NCBI RefSeq assembly: GCF_030684215.1
Contig: NZ_JAUXOV010000073.1
Span: 30,396 to 94,395, forward strand
DNA from: Pseudotabrizicola sp.
Lineage (GTDB): Bacteria > Pseudomonadota > Alphaproteobacteria > Rhodobacterales > Rhodobacteraceae
Reading direction: 5' to 3'
DNA length: 64,000 nt
In this document: piece by piece, positions 54,852 through 64,000 of the stretch
How the letters are laid out: each line of letters opens with the position of its first letter
Numbering within the stretch: the first letter of the stretch is position 1
Translations under genes and position numbers: made by a program
Notes under the pieces: model-generated
The model's database searches: none
Told to the model about the DNA's origin: nothing
Seen by the model: only the letters and a program-made list of their open reading frames with translations

Positions 54852-55661
54852 ATGAGCGGTGTAACGATGGGGACCAACATGACGGCTGTTTTGCCGCTGA
54901 TCTCACGCATGGCAGAAGCCACAACGGTGGATGAGGTCTGGGGAATGGCCTCGGGCTTTTTCGGCAGTCTTGGCTTTGCCCGCGCCAATTACGGCTTCAC
55001 CCGTTTTTTGCACAAGCGCAATGTGGGCGACCCTGACGATGCGATCTTTTTGACCACTGGCGATGCCGATTACGCACGGTTCTATTTCCAAAACGGGTTT
55101 TACGCGCGCACGCCGGTGTATCGCTGGGCTGTGTCGAATGTGGGGGCAACCACGTGGAGATGGGTGAAAGACGCGTTTGATGCCGGGCAACTGACGCCCG
55201 AAGAAATGGATGCCGTGCGGCAGAACGCCGCCATAGGCATTGTGGCCGGAGTTTCGGTCAGCTTCCCTGAGGCGTCCACCCGGTCAAAGGGCGCGCTTGG
55301 CCTGATTGCTGACACAGGCATCGGCCCCGATCAAGTGGAAGCGATCTGGGAGCGGCACCGTGATGAATTGCTGGCGGTTTCCCATCTGATGCACCTCAAG
55401 ATCATCACCCTGCCCCAGCCGACCGCCAAGCGCAGCCTGACGGAACGCCAGCGTCAGGCGCTGGAATGGGTGGCCGATGGCAAGACCACGCAGGATGTCG
55501 CCATGCTGATGGAAGTGTCTACGGCGATGGTGGAAAAGCACCTGCGCCTTGCGCGTGAGGCGTTACAGGTGGAGACAACAACGCAAGCTGTTGCAAAAGC
55601 TTCACTTTTGAACATGATCTTTCAGCGTGTGGCCAAGGCTCCGATGGTAGGGAAATCCTGA
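54852..55661 (+). CDS. LuxR family regulator with autoinducer-binding-like domain
   Basis: C-terminal LuxR HTH (LTERQRQALEWVADGKTTQDVAMLMEVSTAMVEKHLRLAREAL); N-terminal domain typical of LuxR solos. Confidence 0.85.
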   Translation: MSGVTMGTNMTAVLPLISRMAEATTVDEVWGMASGFFGSLGFARANYGFTRFLHKRNVGDPDDAIFLTTGDADYARFYFQNGFYARTPVYRWAVSNVGATTWRWVKDAFDAGQLTPEEMDAVRQNAAIGIVAGVSVSFPEASTRSKGALGLIADTGIGPDQVEAIWERHRDELLAVSHLMHLKIITLPQPTAKRSLTERQRQALEWVADGKTTQDVAMLMEVSTAMVEKHLRLAREALQVETTTQAVAKASLLNMIFQRVAKAPMVGKS

Positions 55662-55696
55662 CTTACGCAACGGCAGGGAGTGGCGCAAAGTGACCT

Positions 55697-55937
55697 TGTT
55701 CCGTGAGTGGTAGCCTTCGGGCAATGGAACGGCAGGGGCCAGACGATGCATTTTCATCGACCTGACTCCTGTCACGCTTTGTGCCAGAGGTGTCCCCTGC
55801 CCTTTGGTTGTAATGCTGTAAACGGTCGTCAATTGCCGGCGACTGATAGAGAGTGTTCGGTCTGCGTCCTGTCCTCATCCCCAGTAGGTGTGGCGCAAAC
55901 AGATAACGGTGTGTCCTTTGGGGGCACACCGTTTTTT
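55697..55937 (+). ncRNA. Candidate structured noncoding RNA or long structured luxR 3'UTR
   Basis: GTTCC..GCCttcgGGC..GGAAC hairpin; GGCAGGGG...CCCCTGCC enclosing stem with inner CGATG..CATCG hairpin; ends in a strong U-tract terminator; no convincing ORF. Confidence 0.4.
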
Positions 55938-55940
55938 GTT
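55904..55940 (+). terminator. Rho-independent terminator
   Basis: aacggtgtgtcctttgggggcacaccgttttttgtt. Confidence 0.85.
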
Positions 55941-55970
55941 GTCCGAATACACGGTCCTGTGGCGGTAATG

Positions 55971-55996
55971 AAAAAGGGCGACCCAAAGGCCGCCCC
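55971..55996 (-). terminator. tsf terminator (minus strand)
   Basis: Minus strand: ggggcggcctttgggtcgcccttttt. Confidence 0.8.
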
Positions 55997-56019
55997 GTTC
56001 CTGTCTGGTCAGACTGAAA

Positions 56020-56928
56020 TCAGCCCTGAACCATTTTCGCGACTTCAGCCGCGAAATCTTCTTCTTTCTTCTCGATGCCTTCGCCAACCGCCACACGGGC
56101 ATAGCCAGTGATTTCAACGCCGGCTTCCTTGGCGGCTTGTTCCACCGTCAGATCCGGGTTGATGACGAAAGCCTGACCCAGCAACGTGTTCTCTGCCAGA
56201 TACTTCTTCATCCGGCCCGGAATGATGTTGTTGGTGATCACCTGCTCGGGTTTCGGCTTGGCCGAAGTTGCGTTTTCTTCCAGTGCCTTGGCGGTTTGCA
56301 CGGCCAGTTCACGCTCTACCAAAGCTGGGTCCATGGTCGCTTCCGACAAAGACAGTGGTGCGGTAGCGGCGATGTGCATGGCGAATTGCTTGCCGATGGC
56401 CTGCGCATTGTCAGCAGGGCCGTTCAGCGCAACCAGCACGCCGATTTTGCCCATGCCATCAGCGGCCGAGTTGTGGACATAAGACACAACCGTTTCGCCT
56501 TCCAGAATGTGCATCCGGCGGAAGGTCATATTCTCGCCAATACGGGCGATTGATTCCTGGATCACCTCATCCACGGTCTTGCCGTTCAGATGCGCGGCTT
56601 TCACCACTTCGATCGAGTCGCCGGTGGTCAGGGCCACATTGGCGACTTCACGCACGAGCGCCTGAAAATCGGCGTTCTTGGCGACAAAATCGGTTTCCGA
56701 GTTGATCTCGACAGCAACGCCCTTGCCTGTGGTCACAGCCACGCCGACCAGACCTTCGGCGGCGACACGGTCGGCCTTTTTGGCGGCTTTCGCCAGACCT
56801 TTGGTGCGCAGCCAGTCGATGGCGGCATCCATGTCGCCATTGCTTTCGGTCAGGGCCTTTTTCACGTCCATCATGCCTGCGCCGGTGGATTCGCGCAGTT
56901 CTTTCACCATTGCAGCGGTGATTGTCAT
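56020..56928 (-). CDS. tsf: Elongation factor Ts
   Basis: [54 protein letters not shown]. Confidence 0.97.
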   Translation of the reverse strand: MTITAAMVKELRESTGAGMMDVKKALTESNGDMDAAIDWLRTKGLAKAAKKADRVAAEGLVGVAVTTGKGVAVEINSETDFVAKNADFQALVREVANVALTTGDSIEVVKAAHLNGKTVDEVIQESIARIGENMTFRRMHILEGETVVSYVHNSAADGMGKIGVLVALNGPADNAQAIGKQFAMHIAATAPLSLSEATMDPALVERELAVQTAKALEENATSAKPKPEQVITNNIIPGRMKKYLAENTLLGQAFVINPDLTVEQAAKEAGVEITGYARVAVGEGIEKKEEDFAAEVAKMVQG

Positions 56929-57005
56929 GGTCAGTCTCCCGAATTCCATAAAATGGGGTTGGCGGGGGTTATCCCCCCGCCATGTCACAAAACGACGACA
57001 GCCAA

Positions 57006-57776
57006 TCAGGCTTCGGCGACAGCTTCTTCGATAGCTTCTTCCACGGGCGCTTCTTCCAGCGCGCCAAGGTCAACGCCAGCAGCACCCATCTGGGCCGACA
57101 TGCCGTCAAGGGCAGCGCGGGCGATCAGCTCGCAATACAGAGCAATCGCACGGGCAGCGTCGTCGTTGCCGGGGATCACATAGTCCACACCCTTGGGCGA
57201 GCAGTTGGTGTCAACCACGGCCACAACAGGAATGCCCAGCTTTTTGGCTTCCAGAATGGCAAGGTCTTCTTTGCCCACATCAATGATGAAGATCAGGTCA
57301 GGCGTGCCGCCCATTTCACGGATACCACCAAGCGACGCTTGCAGTTTGCCCTGGTCACGTTCCATACCAAGGCGCTCTTTCTTGGTCAGACCTTCGGCGC
57401 CGGCAGCCAGCACTTCGTCAATCTGCTTCAGACGCTGGATTGACGCGCTGATGGTTTTCCAGTTGGTGAGCGTGCCGCCCAGCCAACGGTGGTTCATGTA
57501 GAACTGCGCGCAACGCTCTGCTGCTTCTGCGATTGGCTTTTGGGCCTGACGCTTGGTGCCGACGAACAGAATGCGGCCGCCCTTGGCAACCGTGTCACGC
57601 ACGACTTTCAGCGCCTGATCCAGCATCGGAACAGTCTGCGTCAGGTCGAGAATGTGAATCCCGTTGCGGTCGCCGTAGATGTATTCGCCCATCTTCGGAT
57701 TCCAGCGTTGCGTCTGGTGACCGTAGTGAACGCCAGCTTCAAGCAGCTGACGCATGGTAAATTCTGGGAGCGCCAT
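57006..57776 (-). CDS. rpsB: 30S ribosomal protein S2
   Basis: [45 protein letters not shown]. Confidence 0.97.
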   Translation of the reverse strand: MALPEFTMRQLLEAGVHYGHQTQRWNPKMGEYIYGDRNGIHILDLTQTVPMLDQALKVVRDTVAKGGRILFVGTKRQAQKPIAEAAERCAQFYMNHRWLGGTLTNWKTISASIQRLKQIDEVLAAGAEGLTKKERLGMERDQGKLQASLGGIREMGGTPDLIFIIDVGKEDLAILEAKKLGIPVVAVVDTNCSPKGVDYVIPGNDDAARAIALYCELIARAALDGMSAQMGAAGVDLGALEEAPVEEAIEEAVAEA

Positions 57777-57979
57777 GTCCATATATCCTTTTCCGGTTTG
57801 CGCCTCGGCAGATGATCTCAGGGTTTCCCCCAACCGGTGGACCAAACGGGATTTCTCCCCGCCATGGCCCGCACCTGCCTGTGAAGTGGCGTGTCGTTAC
57901 CCCTATCCCCGGTGATTGGCAAGCCTGAACCTTGCGCCGCAGTGCAGAAACACTAGGTTACAGGCCAAAGGAGACATCA

Positions 57980-58996
57980 ATGACCACCAGGATCAATCTC
58001 GCGCTGCAAGGCGGCGGTGCGCATGGCGCCTTTACATGGGGCGTGCTGGACCGGCTGCTGGATGAAGACAGCGTCGAGATTGCAGCGCTGTCGGGCACGT
58101 CCGCGGGGGCGCTGAACGCAGCGGCGCTGAAAGCGGGCATGATCAAGGGCGGGCGCAAGGGCGCGAAAGACTCTCTGGCGCGGCTTTGGCGCGATGTGGC
58201 GCGGGTGTCTGATCTGCGCATTCCCGACTGGATGCAAACCATGGCACCCGGCTTTCAGGCCATGGGACAGATCGCCATGTCGATGTCGCCGTTTTCGCCG
58301 CAAGGCATGGCCTCGCAGGTTTATACACCCTATGCTTGGGGGCCGATGTGGCGCAATCCGCTGGAAAAAATCGTGCGGCGGCTGGATTTCAGCGATGTCT
58401 GCGCGTCTGAGGGCCCAGAGCTTTTCATCGGGGCCACCCGCGTTGATACCGGGCGTATCCGAATCTTTTCCGGTGACCAGATCACGCCCGAGGCGTTGAT
58501 GGCCTCGGCCTGCCTGCCAACTGTGTTTCAGGCGGTCGAAATTGACGGCCATGCCTATTGGGATGGTGGATATGCGGGCAATCCGGCGCTGTTTCCGCTC
58601 TATCAGGCGCATTTGCCCAATGATGTGCTGATCGTGTCGATCAACCCGCTGCTGCGTCCCGGTGTACCTAAAACTCCGATTGATATTCAGAACCGCGTCA
58701 ACGAGATCAGCTTCAACGCGGCCCTGTTGGGCGAGTTGCGCGCCGTGCATTTCGTGCGCCGTCTGCTGCGCGAAGGCAGGCTGGAGCGCGGCACGATGAA
58801 AGATGTGCGCATCCATCTGATGTCTGACGACGCGCTGATGACGGAAATGACCGGGGCCACCAAAATGTCGCCCTCGCCTGCGCTGTTCGCGCGGTTGCGC
58901 GCGGCAGGACATCTGGCGGCGGATGCGTTCTTGCACACGCATGGCAAGAAACTGGGGTCAGAGGCCAGCTTTGATCTGTCCGCTCTCTTTGGCTGA
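57980..58996 (+). CDS. Patatin-like phospholipase
   Basis: NLALQGGGAHGAFTWGVLDRLL, GTSAG nucleophile elbow, DGGYAGNP. Confidence 0.92.
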   Translation: MTTRINLALQGGGAHGAFTWGVLDRLLDEDSVEIAALSGTSAGALNAAALKAGMIKGGRKGAKDSLARLWRDVARVSDLRIPDWMQTMAPGFQAMGQIAMSMSPFSPQGMASQVYTPYAWGPMWRNPLEKIVRRLDFSDVCASEGPELFIGATRVDTGRIRIFSGDQITPEALMASACLPTVFQAVEIDGHAYWDGGYAGNPALFPLYQAHLPNDVLIVSINPLLRPGVPKTPIDIQNRVNEISFNAALLGELRAVHFVRRLLREGRLERGTMKDVRIHLMSDDALMTEMTGATKMSPSPALFARLRAAGHLAADAFLHTHGKKLGSEASFDLSALFG

Positions 58997-59704
58997 CGGG
59001 TTTCGCACGGGAACGCCCGGCGCTTCCTTGCCATTGGGGTAAACCAGCCCGGCCGAGATGATCAGCTTGGCCGCGTCTTCCACCTTCATATCCAGATAGA
59101 CCACATCCTTTTCAGGCACATACAGCAAGAACCCCGAGGTCGGGTTGGGTGTGGTCGGCAGGAAAATGGAGATCACATCCATATAGCCGGTTGCGTTCAG
59201 CTTTGCCTGCAACTCACCCTTGGCACGGGTCGACACAAAGCCGATGGCCCAGATATGTTCCTTTGGGTATTGCACCAGACAGGCGCGCTCAAAACTCGAC
59301 TCGTTTTGCGAAAACACGGTTTCCGCGATCTGCTTCAAGCCGTTGTAAAGCGAGCGTACTATCGGCATGCGGTCTACCACACCTTCGGCCCAGATCAGGA
59401 ACTTGCGCCCGATAAACCCCTTGCCCAACCAGCCGACAAAGACGGTAAAGATCAAGAACACCACAACGCCCACGCCGCGCACCGGGATCGTGGCGTCTTG
59501 CCCGAACCATTGGCGCACCAGAACGTCGGGCTTCCAGGGACCGGGAATCAGCGGCAGGATCCAGCCGTCGATCCAGCCCACCACCGTCCAGATCAGATAG
59601 ATGGTCAGCCCCACCGGCAAAACCACAACCAGACCGGTCAGAAATGAAGACCGCAGGCCTATAAGCAGGCTCCGGCGTTTGCTGGGTGGCGTTGGCTCTG
59701 TCAT
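58958..59704 (-). CDS. DUF502 family membrane protein
   Basis: FLTGLVVVLPVGLTIYLIWTVVGWIDGWILPLI; GKFIGRKFLIWAEGVVDRMPIVRSLYNGLKQIAETVF. Confidence 0.9.
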   Translation of the reverse strand: MTEPTPPSKRRSLLIGLRSSFLTGLVVVLPVGLTIYLIWTVVGWIDGWILPLIPGPWKPDVLVRQWFGQDATIPVRGVGVVVFLIFTVFVGWLGKGFIGRKFLIWAEGVVDRMPIVRSLYNGLKQIAETVFSQNESSFERACLVQYPKEHIWAIGFVSTRAKGELQAKLNATGYMDVISIFLPTTPNPTSGFLLYVPEKDVVYLDMKVEDAAKLIISAGLVYPNGKEAPGVPVRNPSAKESGQIKAGL

Positions 59705-59808
59705 GGTTCCTCACTGATCGAGCCATAGTTAAGGATCGCCGGGTCCGGGCACAATGGCACTTGCATGGCCAAACCCTGTGGCCACGCGAATTTTATGTGA
59801 CGTTTTGA

Positions 59809-60720
59809 TCAGCCCGCCGCCATCTCGCGCGCAATTGCCGCTGCCAACCGCGCATTGTTCAAAACAAGGGCGATGTTAGAGGTCAGCGAGCGGCCCTCGG
59901 TCATCTCATACATGCGGTCCAGCAGAAACGGTGTCACCGCCTTGGCGCTGATGCCCTGCTCCTCGGCCTGATGCAGCGCGCGCTCGATTACGGGCGTGAT
60001 CTCATGGCTGGCAATCTCGGCGTCAACCGGGATCGGATTGGCCACCAGTTGCCCACCGGGCAGACCAAGCGCCGTGCGCAGCCGCTGCGCGGCGGCAATG
60101 TCGCGTGCGTGATCCATCCGCAAAGGTGCCTTCAGCCCAGATGACCGCGACCAGAACGCCGGAAAGTCATCCTGACCGTAGGCGATGACCGTCACGCCAT
60201 GGGTTTCCAGCACCTCCAGCGTTTTGGGCAGATCAAGAATTGCCTTGGCACCCGCAGCCACCACCGTCACCGGGGTCGCGGCCAGTTCCAGCAGATCGGC
60301 GCTGATATCAAACGTGGTCTCCGCCCCGCGATGCACGCCGCCGATGCCGCCAGTGGCAAACACATGAATTCCCGCCAGATGCGCGCAGATCATGGTGGCG
60401 GCCACGGTTGTGGCCCCCATGCCCCCGGTGGCAAGACAAGCCGCCAGATCGGCGCGGCTTAGCTTTGCCACATCCTGCGCCTGCCCCAACTGGTCCAGTT
60501 CTTCCGACGTCAGGCCAATGTGAATCCGCCCGCCAATGATGGCGATGGTGGCAGGCACCGCACCATGTGCGCGTACCTCATTCTCTACCGCCCGCGCGGT
60601 TTCCACGTTTTGCGGAAACGGCATGCCATGGGTGATGATGGTGGATTCCAGCGCCACGATAGCCGCACCAGATGCGCGGGCCTGCGCCACTTCGGGCGAG
60701 AATGTAAGGGGTAGCGTCAT
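59809..60720 (-). CDS. psuG: Pseudouridine-5'-phosphate glycosidase
   Basis: VALESTIITHGMPFPQNVETA; GGIGGVHRGAETTFDISADL. Confidence 0.94.
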   Translation of the reverse strand: MTLPLTFSPEVAQARASGAAIVALESTIITHGMPFPQNVETARAVENEVRAHGAVPATIAIIGGRIHIGLTSEELDQLGQAQDVAKLSRADLAACLATGGMGATTVAATMICAHLAGIHVFATGGIGGVHRGAETTFDISADLLELAATPVTVVAAGAKAILDLPKTLEVLETHGVTVIAYGQDDFPAFWSRSSGLKAPLRMDHARDIAAAQRLRTALGLPGGQLVANPIPVDAEIASHEITPVIERALHQAEEQGISAKAVTPFLLDRMYEMTEGRSLTSNIALVLNNARLAAAIAREMAAG

Positions 60721-61604
60721 GATCCGATATCTCCTGAAACATAGTCAGCGGCAGCACGCAGCGCCGCCTCCAAAGCCTGTGCGCGATGGTCTCCGCGCGC
60801 TTCGGCCACGATATGCGCGGCCATGAACGTATCGCCCGCCCCGGTGACCCGTGTGACCAGCACCTGAGGCGGCTGCCCGGTGATCACACCCTGGCCCTGC
60901 ACACCATGGGCCGCATCGCGCCCGCCATCTGTCACCAAAACCCGTGCCGCCCCCCGCGCCAGCAGTGCCGAGGCCGCCTCTGCCGCCGAGTCGTAGCGCC
61001 CTTTGGCGATCAGCCCGGCCTCTTCCAGATTAACATAAAGCGTCGCACGTGAATGCCCCAGCAGCGGCATCAACCGCTCTGCCTTGCCGGGGCTGGCCGG
61101 GGCCACCCTCAGATCGGCGCGCGCAAACAAAGGCGATCGGGCGATATCGGAAATCAGCGCCTCGGTCAGATTGCCATCCAGCGCGATCAGCCCGGCATAG
61201 GGCGCGGCGGCAGACCCAAGCACCCCATCGCCAAGCGCGCGCAAAATCTTGTCACCCGCCGTTTCCAACGAATGCGCATCGGCAATCGCCGCAATCAGCC
61301 CGTTTGCGCCTTCAATCGCCATATAGCGGTCGGTCGGCAGATCGTCTGAGCGATAGACATGGGTGCAATCCAAGCCCATCCGCAGACAGGCCGCGATCAA
61401 CTCATCGCCCTCGGCATCGCGCCCCACCGCTGTCAGAAGCGCAGGCCGCAGGCCAAAGCGCGTAAGGGTCATGGCAATATTCATCGCAACCCCGCCTGGC
61501 AGCCGCGTAATCCGCCCTGGCACATCCGACCCCAACCGCAAGGATGACGGCGCGCGCCCGATGATGTCCCAAAGGACCGACCCAATGCACAGAATATCGC
61601 TCAT
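60717..61604 (-). CDS. psuK: PfkB family kinase (probable pseudouridine kinase)
   Basis: PfkB motifs GGVAMNIAMTLTRFG, VTGAGDTFMAAHI; 4-nt overlap with psuG. Confidence 0.87.
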   Translation of the reverse strand: MSDILCIGSVLWDIIGRAPSSLRLGSDVPGRITRLPGGVAMNIAMTLTRFGLRPALLTAVGRDAEGDELIAACLRMGLDCTHVYRSDDLPTDRYMAIEGANGLIAAIADAHSLETAGDKILRALGDGVLGSAAAPYAGLIALDGNLTEALISDIARSPLFARADLRVAPASPGKAERLMPLLGHSRATLYVNLEEAGLIAKGRYDSAAEAASALLARGAARVLVTDGGRDAAHGVQGQGVITGQPPQVLVTRVTGAGDTFMAAHIVAEARGDHRAQALEAALRAAADYVSGDIGS

Positions 61605-61662
61605 CAAGGCCCTCATCTTTGAGGGCCAAGGCCCCGCTGTTCAGGGCCTTGATGGCGCGGCG

Positions 61663-62436
61663 CTATAGTGCCGTCCAGCCCCCATCGACCGAAATCGTTG
61701 TCCCGGTGATCTGCACCGCCGCATCAGAGGCCAAAAATACCGCCGTTCCGCCGATCTGTTCCACGGTCGCAAACTCGCGGCTTGGCTGACGCTCCAGCAT
61801 CACCTGTTTGATCACCGTATCGCGGTCCAAGTTGTGCTTCTTCATCTGGTCGGGGATCTGCGCCTCGACCAAGGGCGTCAGCACATAGCCGGGGCAGATC
61901 GCATTGGCGGTGATCCCTTGGCCTGCACATTCCAGTGCCGTCACCTTGGTAAAGCCCACCACCCCATGCTTGGCCGCCACATAGGCCGACTTATAGGGGC
62001 TGGCGGTCAGCCCATGGGCTGAGGCCACGTTGATCACCCGGCCCCAGCCCTTTTCCCGCATCATCGGCAGCGCGACTGCGGTGGTGTGAAAGGCCGAGCT
62101 GAGGTTGATAGCCAGAATCGCATTCCACTTGTCGACCGGGAAATCCTCGATCCCGGCCACATGCTGGATACCGGCGTTGTTCACAAGAATATCGCAAGCC
62201 CCCGCGTCGGCGATCAGCCGGCGGCACTCATCACCATTCGACATATCGGCTGCGATGTAGCGCACGGTCACGCCATGGCGCGACGACAAGGCCGCGGCCA
62301 GCGCATGATCTTCGGCGCGGTCGGTGAAACTGTTGATCACGACATCGGCACCAGCCCGCGCCAGTTCTTCGGCCACACCCAGACCAATGCCGGAATTGGA
62401 CCCGGTAACGATGGCGGTCTTGCCCTTCAGGATCAT
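61663..62436 (-). CDS. bdhA: 3-hydroxybutyrate dehydrogenase (SDR family)
   Basis: TAIVTGSNSGIGLGVAEEL, NNAGIQHVAGIEDFPVDKWNAILAINLSSAFHT, YKSAYVAAKHGVVGFTK. Confidence 0.9.
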   Translation of the reverse strand: MILKGKTAIVTGSNSGIGLGVAEELARAGADVVINSFTDRAEDHALAAALSSRHGVTVRYIAADMSNGDECRRLIADAGACDILVNNAGIQHVAGIEDFPVDKWNAILAINLSSAFHTTAVALPMMREKGWGRVINVASAHGLTASPYKSAYVAAKHGVVGFTKVTALECAGQGITANAICPGYVLTPLVEAQIPDQMKKHNLDRDTVIKQVMLERQPSREFATVEQIGGTAVFLASDAAVQITGTTISVDGGWTAL

Positions 62437-62513
62437 GGTCTTCCCCTTTTGCTGCTGCTGCGCAGGTTACATGCTGCAAACGCGAATTACAGGGGGGCCG
62501 TTCCTGCAAAGCC

Positions 62514-62542
62514 AAAAAAAACGCCGGCACGAAGCCGGCGTT
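62514..62542 (-). terminator. Rho-independent terminator upstream of bdhA
   Basis: Minus strand: aacgccggcttcgtgccggcgtttttttt; perfect 9-bp stem. Confidence 0.88.
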
Positions 62543-62589
62543 AAGTTATTGAGGCAGGTTTCATACAGGCAAGAAACCTATCGAGCAGT
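62514..62589 (-). ncRNA. Putative orphan small RNA (about 76 nt)
   Basis: Minus strand: TTGGCC-N17-TATATA promoter-like element, then aggtttc-N10-gaaacct hairpin, then AACGCCGGC-ttcgt-GCCGGCGTT + U8 terminator, with no CDS between promoter and terminator. Confidence 0.6.
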
Positions 62590-62703
62590 AGCACTTATAT
62601 ACGCCGCTTGTTGCCGATGGCCAAGTTAAAAGTTTGAAAAGGCTCACAAGCCGCCATACGCTAGGGACCAAGAAACCAAGGCCACGGGGGATTGTCGCCA
62701 GAA

Positions 62704-64000
62704 TGGAACGGAATTTTTTCCACTTTGCACAGGGATTTGCTGCGGCGCTTTTAGTAGCACTCACGCCGTCTCTCGCCGTTTCACAGGTTGGTGATTCTGC
62801 GACCCATGGCATAGCTATGTATGGCGACCCCGCCCTCCCCCCGGATTTTGTGTCCCTGCCCCATGTGAACCCGGATGCCCCCAAAGGCGGACGCATCGTT
62901 TTCGGCGAGTCCGGCAGCTTTGACTCGATGAACCCGTTCATTCTAAAGGGCCGTGCCCCAGCGGGTCTTTCGGCCCTTACGGTAGAAACGCTGATGGGCC
63001 GGTCTTACGACGAACCCTTCACCATGTACGGCCTTTTGGCCGAATCGATCACCACAGATGCGGCCCGGACCTACGCAGAATTTACTTTGCGTGAGGCAGC
63101 CCGATTCTCTGACGGCAGCCCGGTGACCGTCGAAGACGTACGCTGGTCGTTTGAAACCTTGGGCACTCTTGGCAACCCGCGCTATCACACCGCATGGAAC
63201 AAGATCGGCAGCACCGAGATCACCGGGCCGCGCTCGATCCGCTTTACCTTCAACACCACTGACCGCGAACTGCCCCTCATCCTCGGCCTGCGCCCGATCC
63301 TGCAAAAGGCACAATGGGAGGGCAAGGTGTTCGAAGACAGCACATTAGAGGCCCCCATCGGGTCCGGCCCCTATGTGGTGGCCGGGTTTGAGACTGGCAA
63401 ATACATCAGCTACAAAAAGAACTCCGACTGGTGGGGCAAGGATCTGCCCTTCAACCGTGGCCAGCACAACTTTGACGAAGTCCGCTATGACTATTTCGGC
63501 GATGGCGGCGTGGTATTTGAGGCGTTCAAGGGCGGTCTGATCACCTCATGGCGTGAAACCAACCCGGCGAAATGGGGTAACTCGTATGACTGGCCCGAAA
63601 TCCGGTCGGGTGAGGTGGTGAAATCCGAAATTCCGCACAGCCGCCCGTCGGGGATAGAGGGCTTTGTGATGAACACCCGCCGCCCGCTGTTCGCCGATTG
63701 GCGCGTGCGCGAGGCGATGATCCTTGCCTTCAATTTTGAACTTGTAAACCAGACCCTGAACGGCGGGGCCAATCCGCGTATCCAGTCCTATTTCGGCAAC
63801 TCGCCGCTTGGTTTCACCCCCGGCACCCCGGCGGAAGGTGAGGTTCTGGCCTTGCTGGAGCCGTTCCGCGCCGACCTGTTGCCCGGCGCACTGGACGGCT
63901 ATGCCGTGCCCACGGGCGACGGGTCCGAGGCCAATCGCAGCAACATCCGCGCGGCGACCGCCCTGCTGGCCGAGGCAGGCTATACGATTGACGCGGGCGC
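62704..64000 (+). CDS. Extracellular peptide ABC transporter substrate-binding protein (SBP_bac_5, YejA-like), 3' truncated by window
   Basis: ATG at 62704; frame stays open to the window end, so the ORF track lacks it: MERNFFHFAQGFAAALLVALTPSLAVSQVGDSATHGIAMYGDPALPPDFVSLPHVNPDAPKGGRIVFGESGSFDSMNPFILKG. Confidence 0.9.

Noticed and set aside
55697-55937. Considered tmRNA, SRP RNA or RNase P RNA for the luxR-tsf noncoding region
   Set aside because: No ANDN-type tag codons, no GGAAGCAGCC-type SRP loop, no RNase P core motifs seen.
55663-56111. ORFs 55663..55986 (-) and 55707..56111 (+) in the luxR-tsf gap
   Set aside because: No protein-like motifs; they cross the terminators, and the plus ORF runs into tsf antisense.

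Overview
The window is a gene-dense, high-GC chromosomal segment of a Rhodobacterales-type alphaproteobacterium, judged from gene content and order. It is mostly core genome: lipA, RatA/COQ10, hpt, cinA, pgpA, ispDF, then dusB-ntrB-ntrC-ntrY-ntrX-trkA-trkH-hfq-hflX, guaB, cckA, recA, alaS, dctBD with a TAXI-type TRAP transporter, typA, icd, an iscR-suf Fe-S assembly operon, tRNA-Arg(CCG), a SulP transporter, a LuxR-family regulator, tsf-rpsB, psuG-psuK, bdhA and the start of a peptide ABC transporter binding protein. I found no CRISPR array, prophage, transposase or restriction island, and no obviously new multi-gene system. The most interesting signals are regulatory or noncoding: (1) an apparent orphan sRNA gene (promoter, two hairpins, U8 terminator) on the minus strand between bdhA and the peptide-binding protein gene; (2) a structured, terminator-ended noncoding stretch between luxR and tsf; (3) an Irr/ICE-like dyad upstream of iscR plus a second, larger one made of rare codons inside the operon's first cysteine desulfurase gene; (4) a perfect CtrA box in front of cckA; (5) a perfect 16-bp palindrome upstream of icd; (6) three NtrC-family activators that all lack a canonical sigma54-contacting GAFTGA loop; (7) an IscR without the usual cluster cysteines. 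All calls come from reading the sequence and supplied ORF translations; no database search was run.
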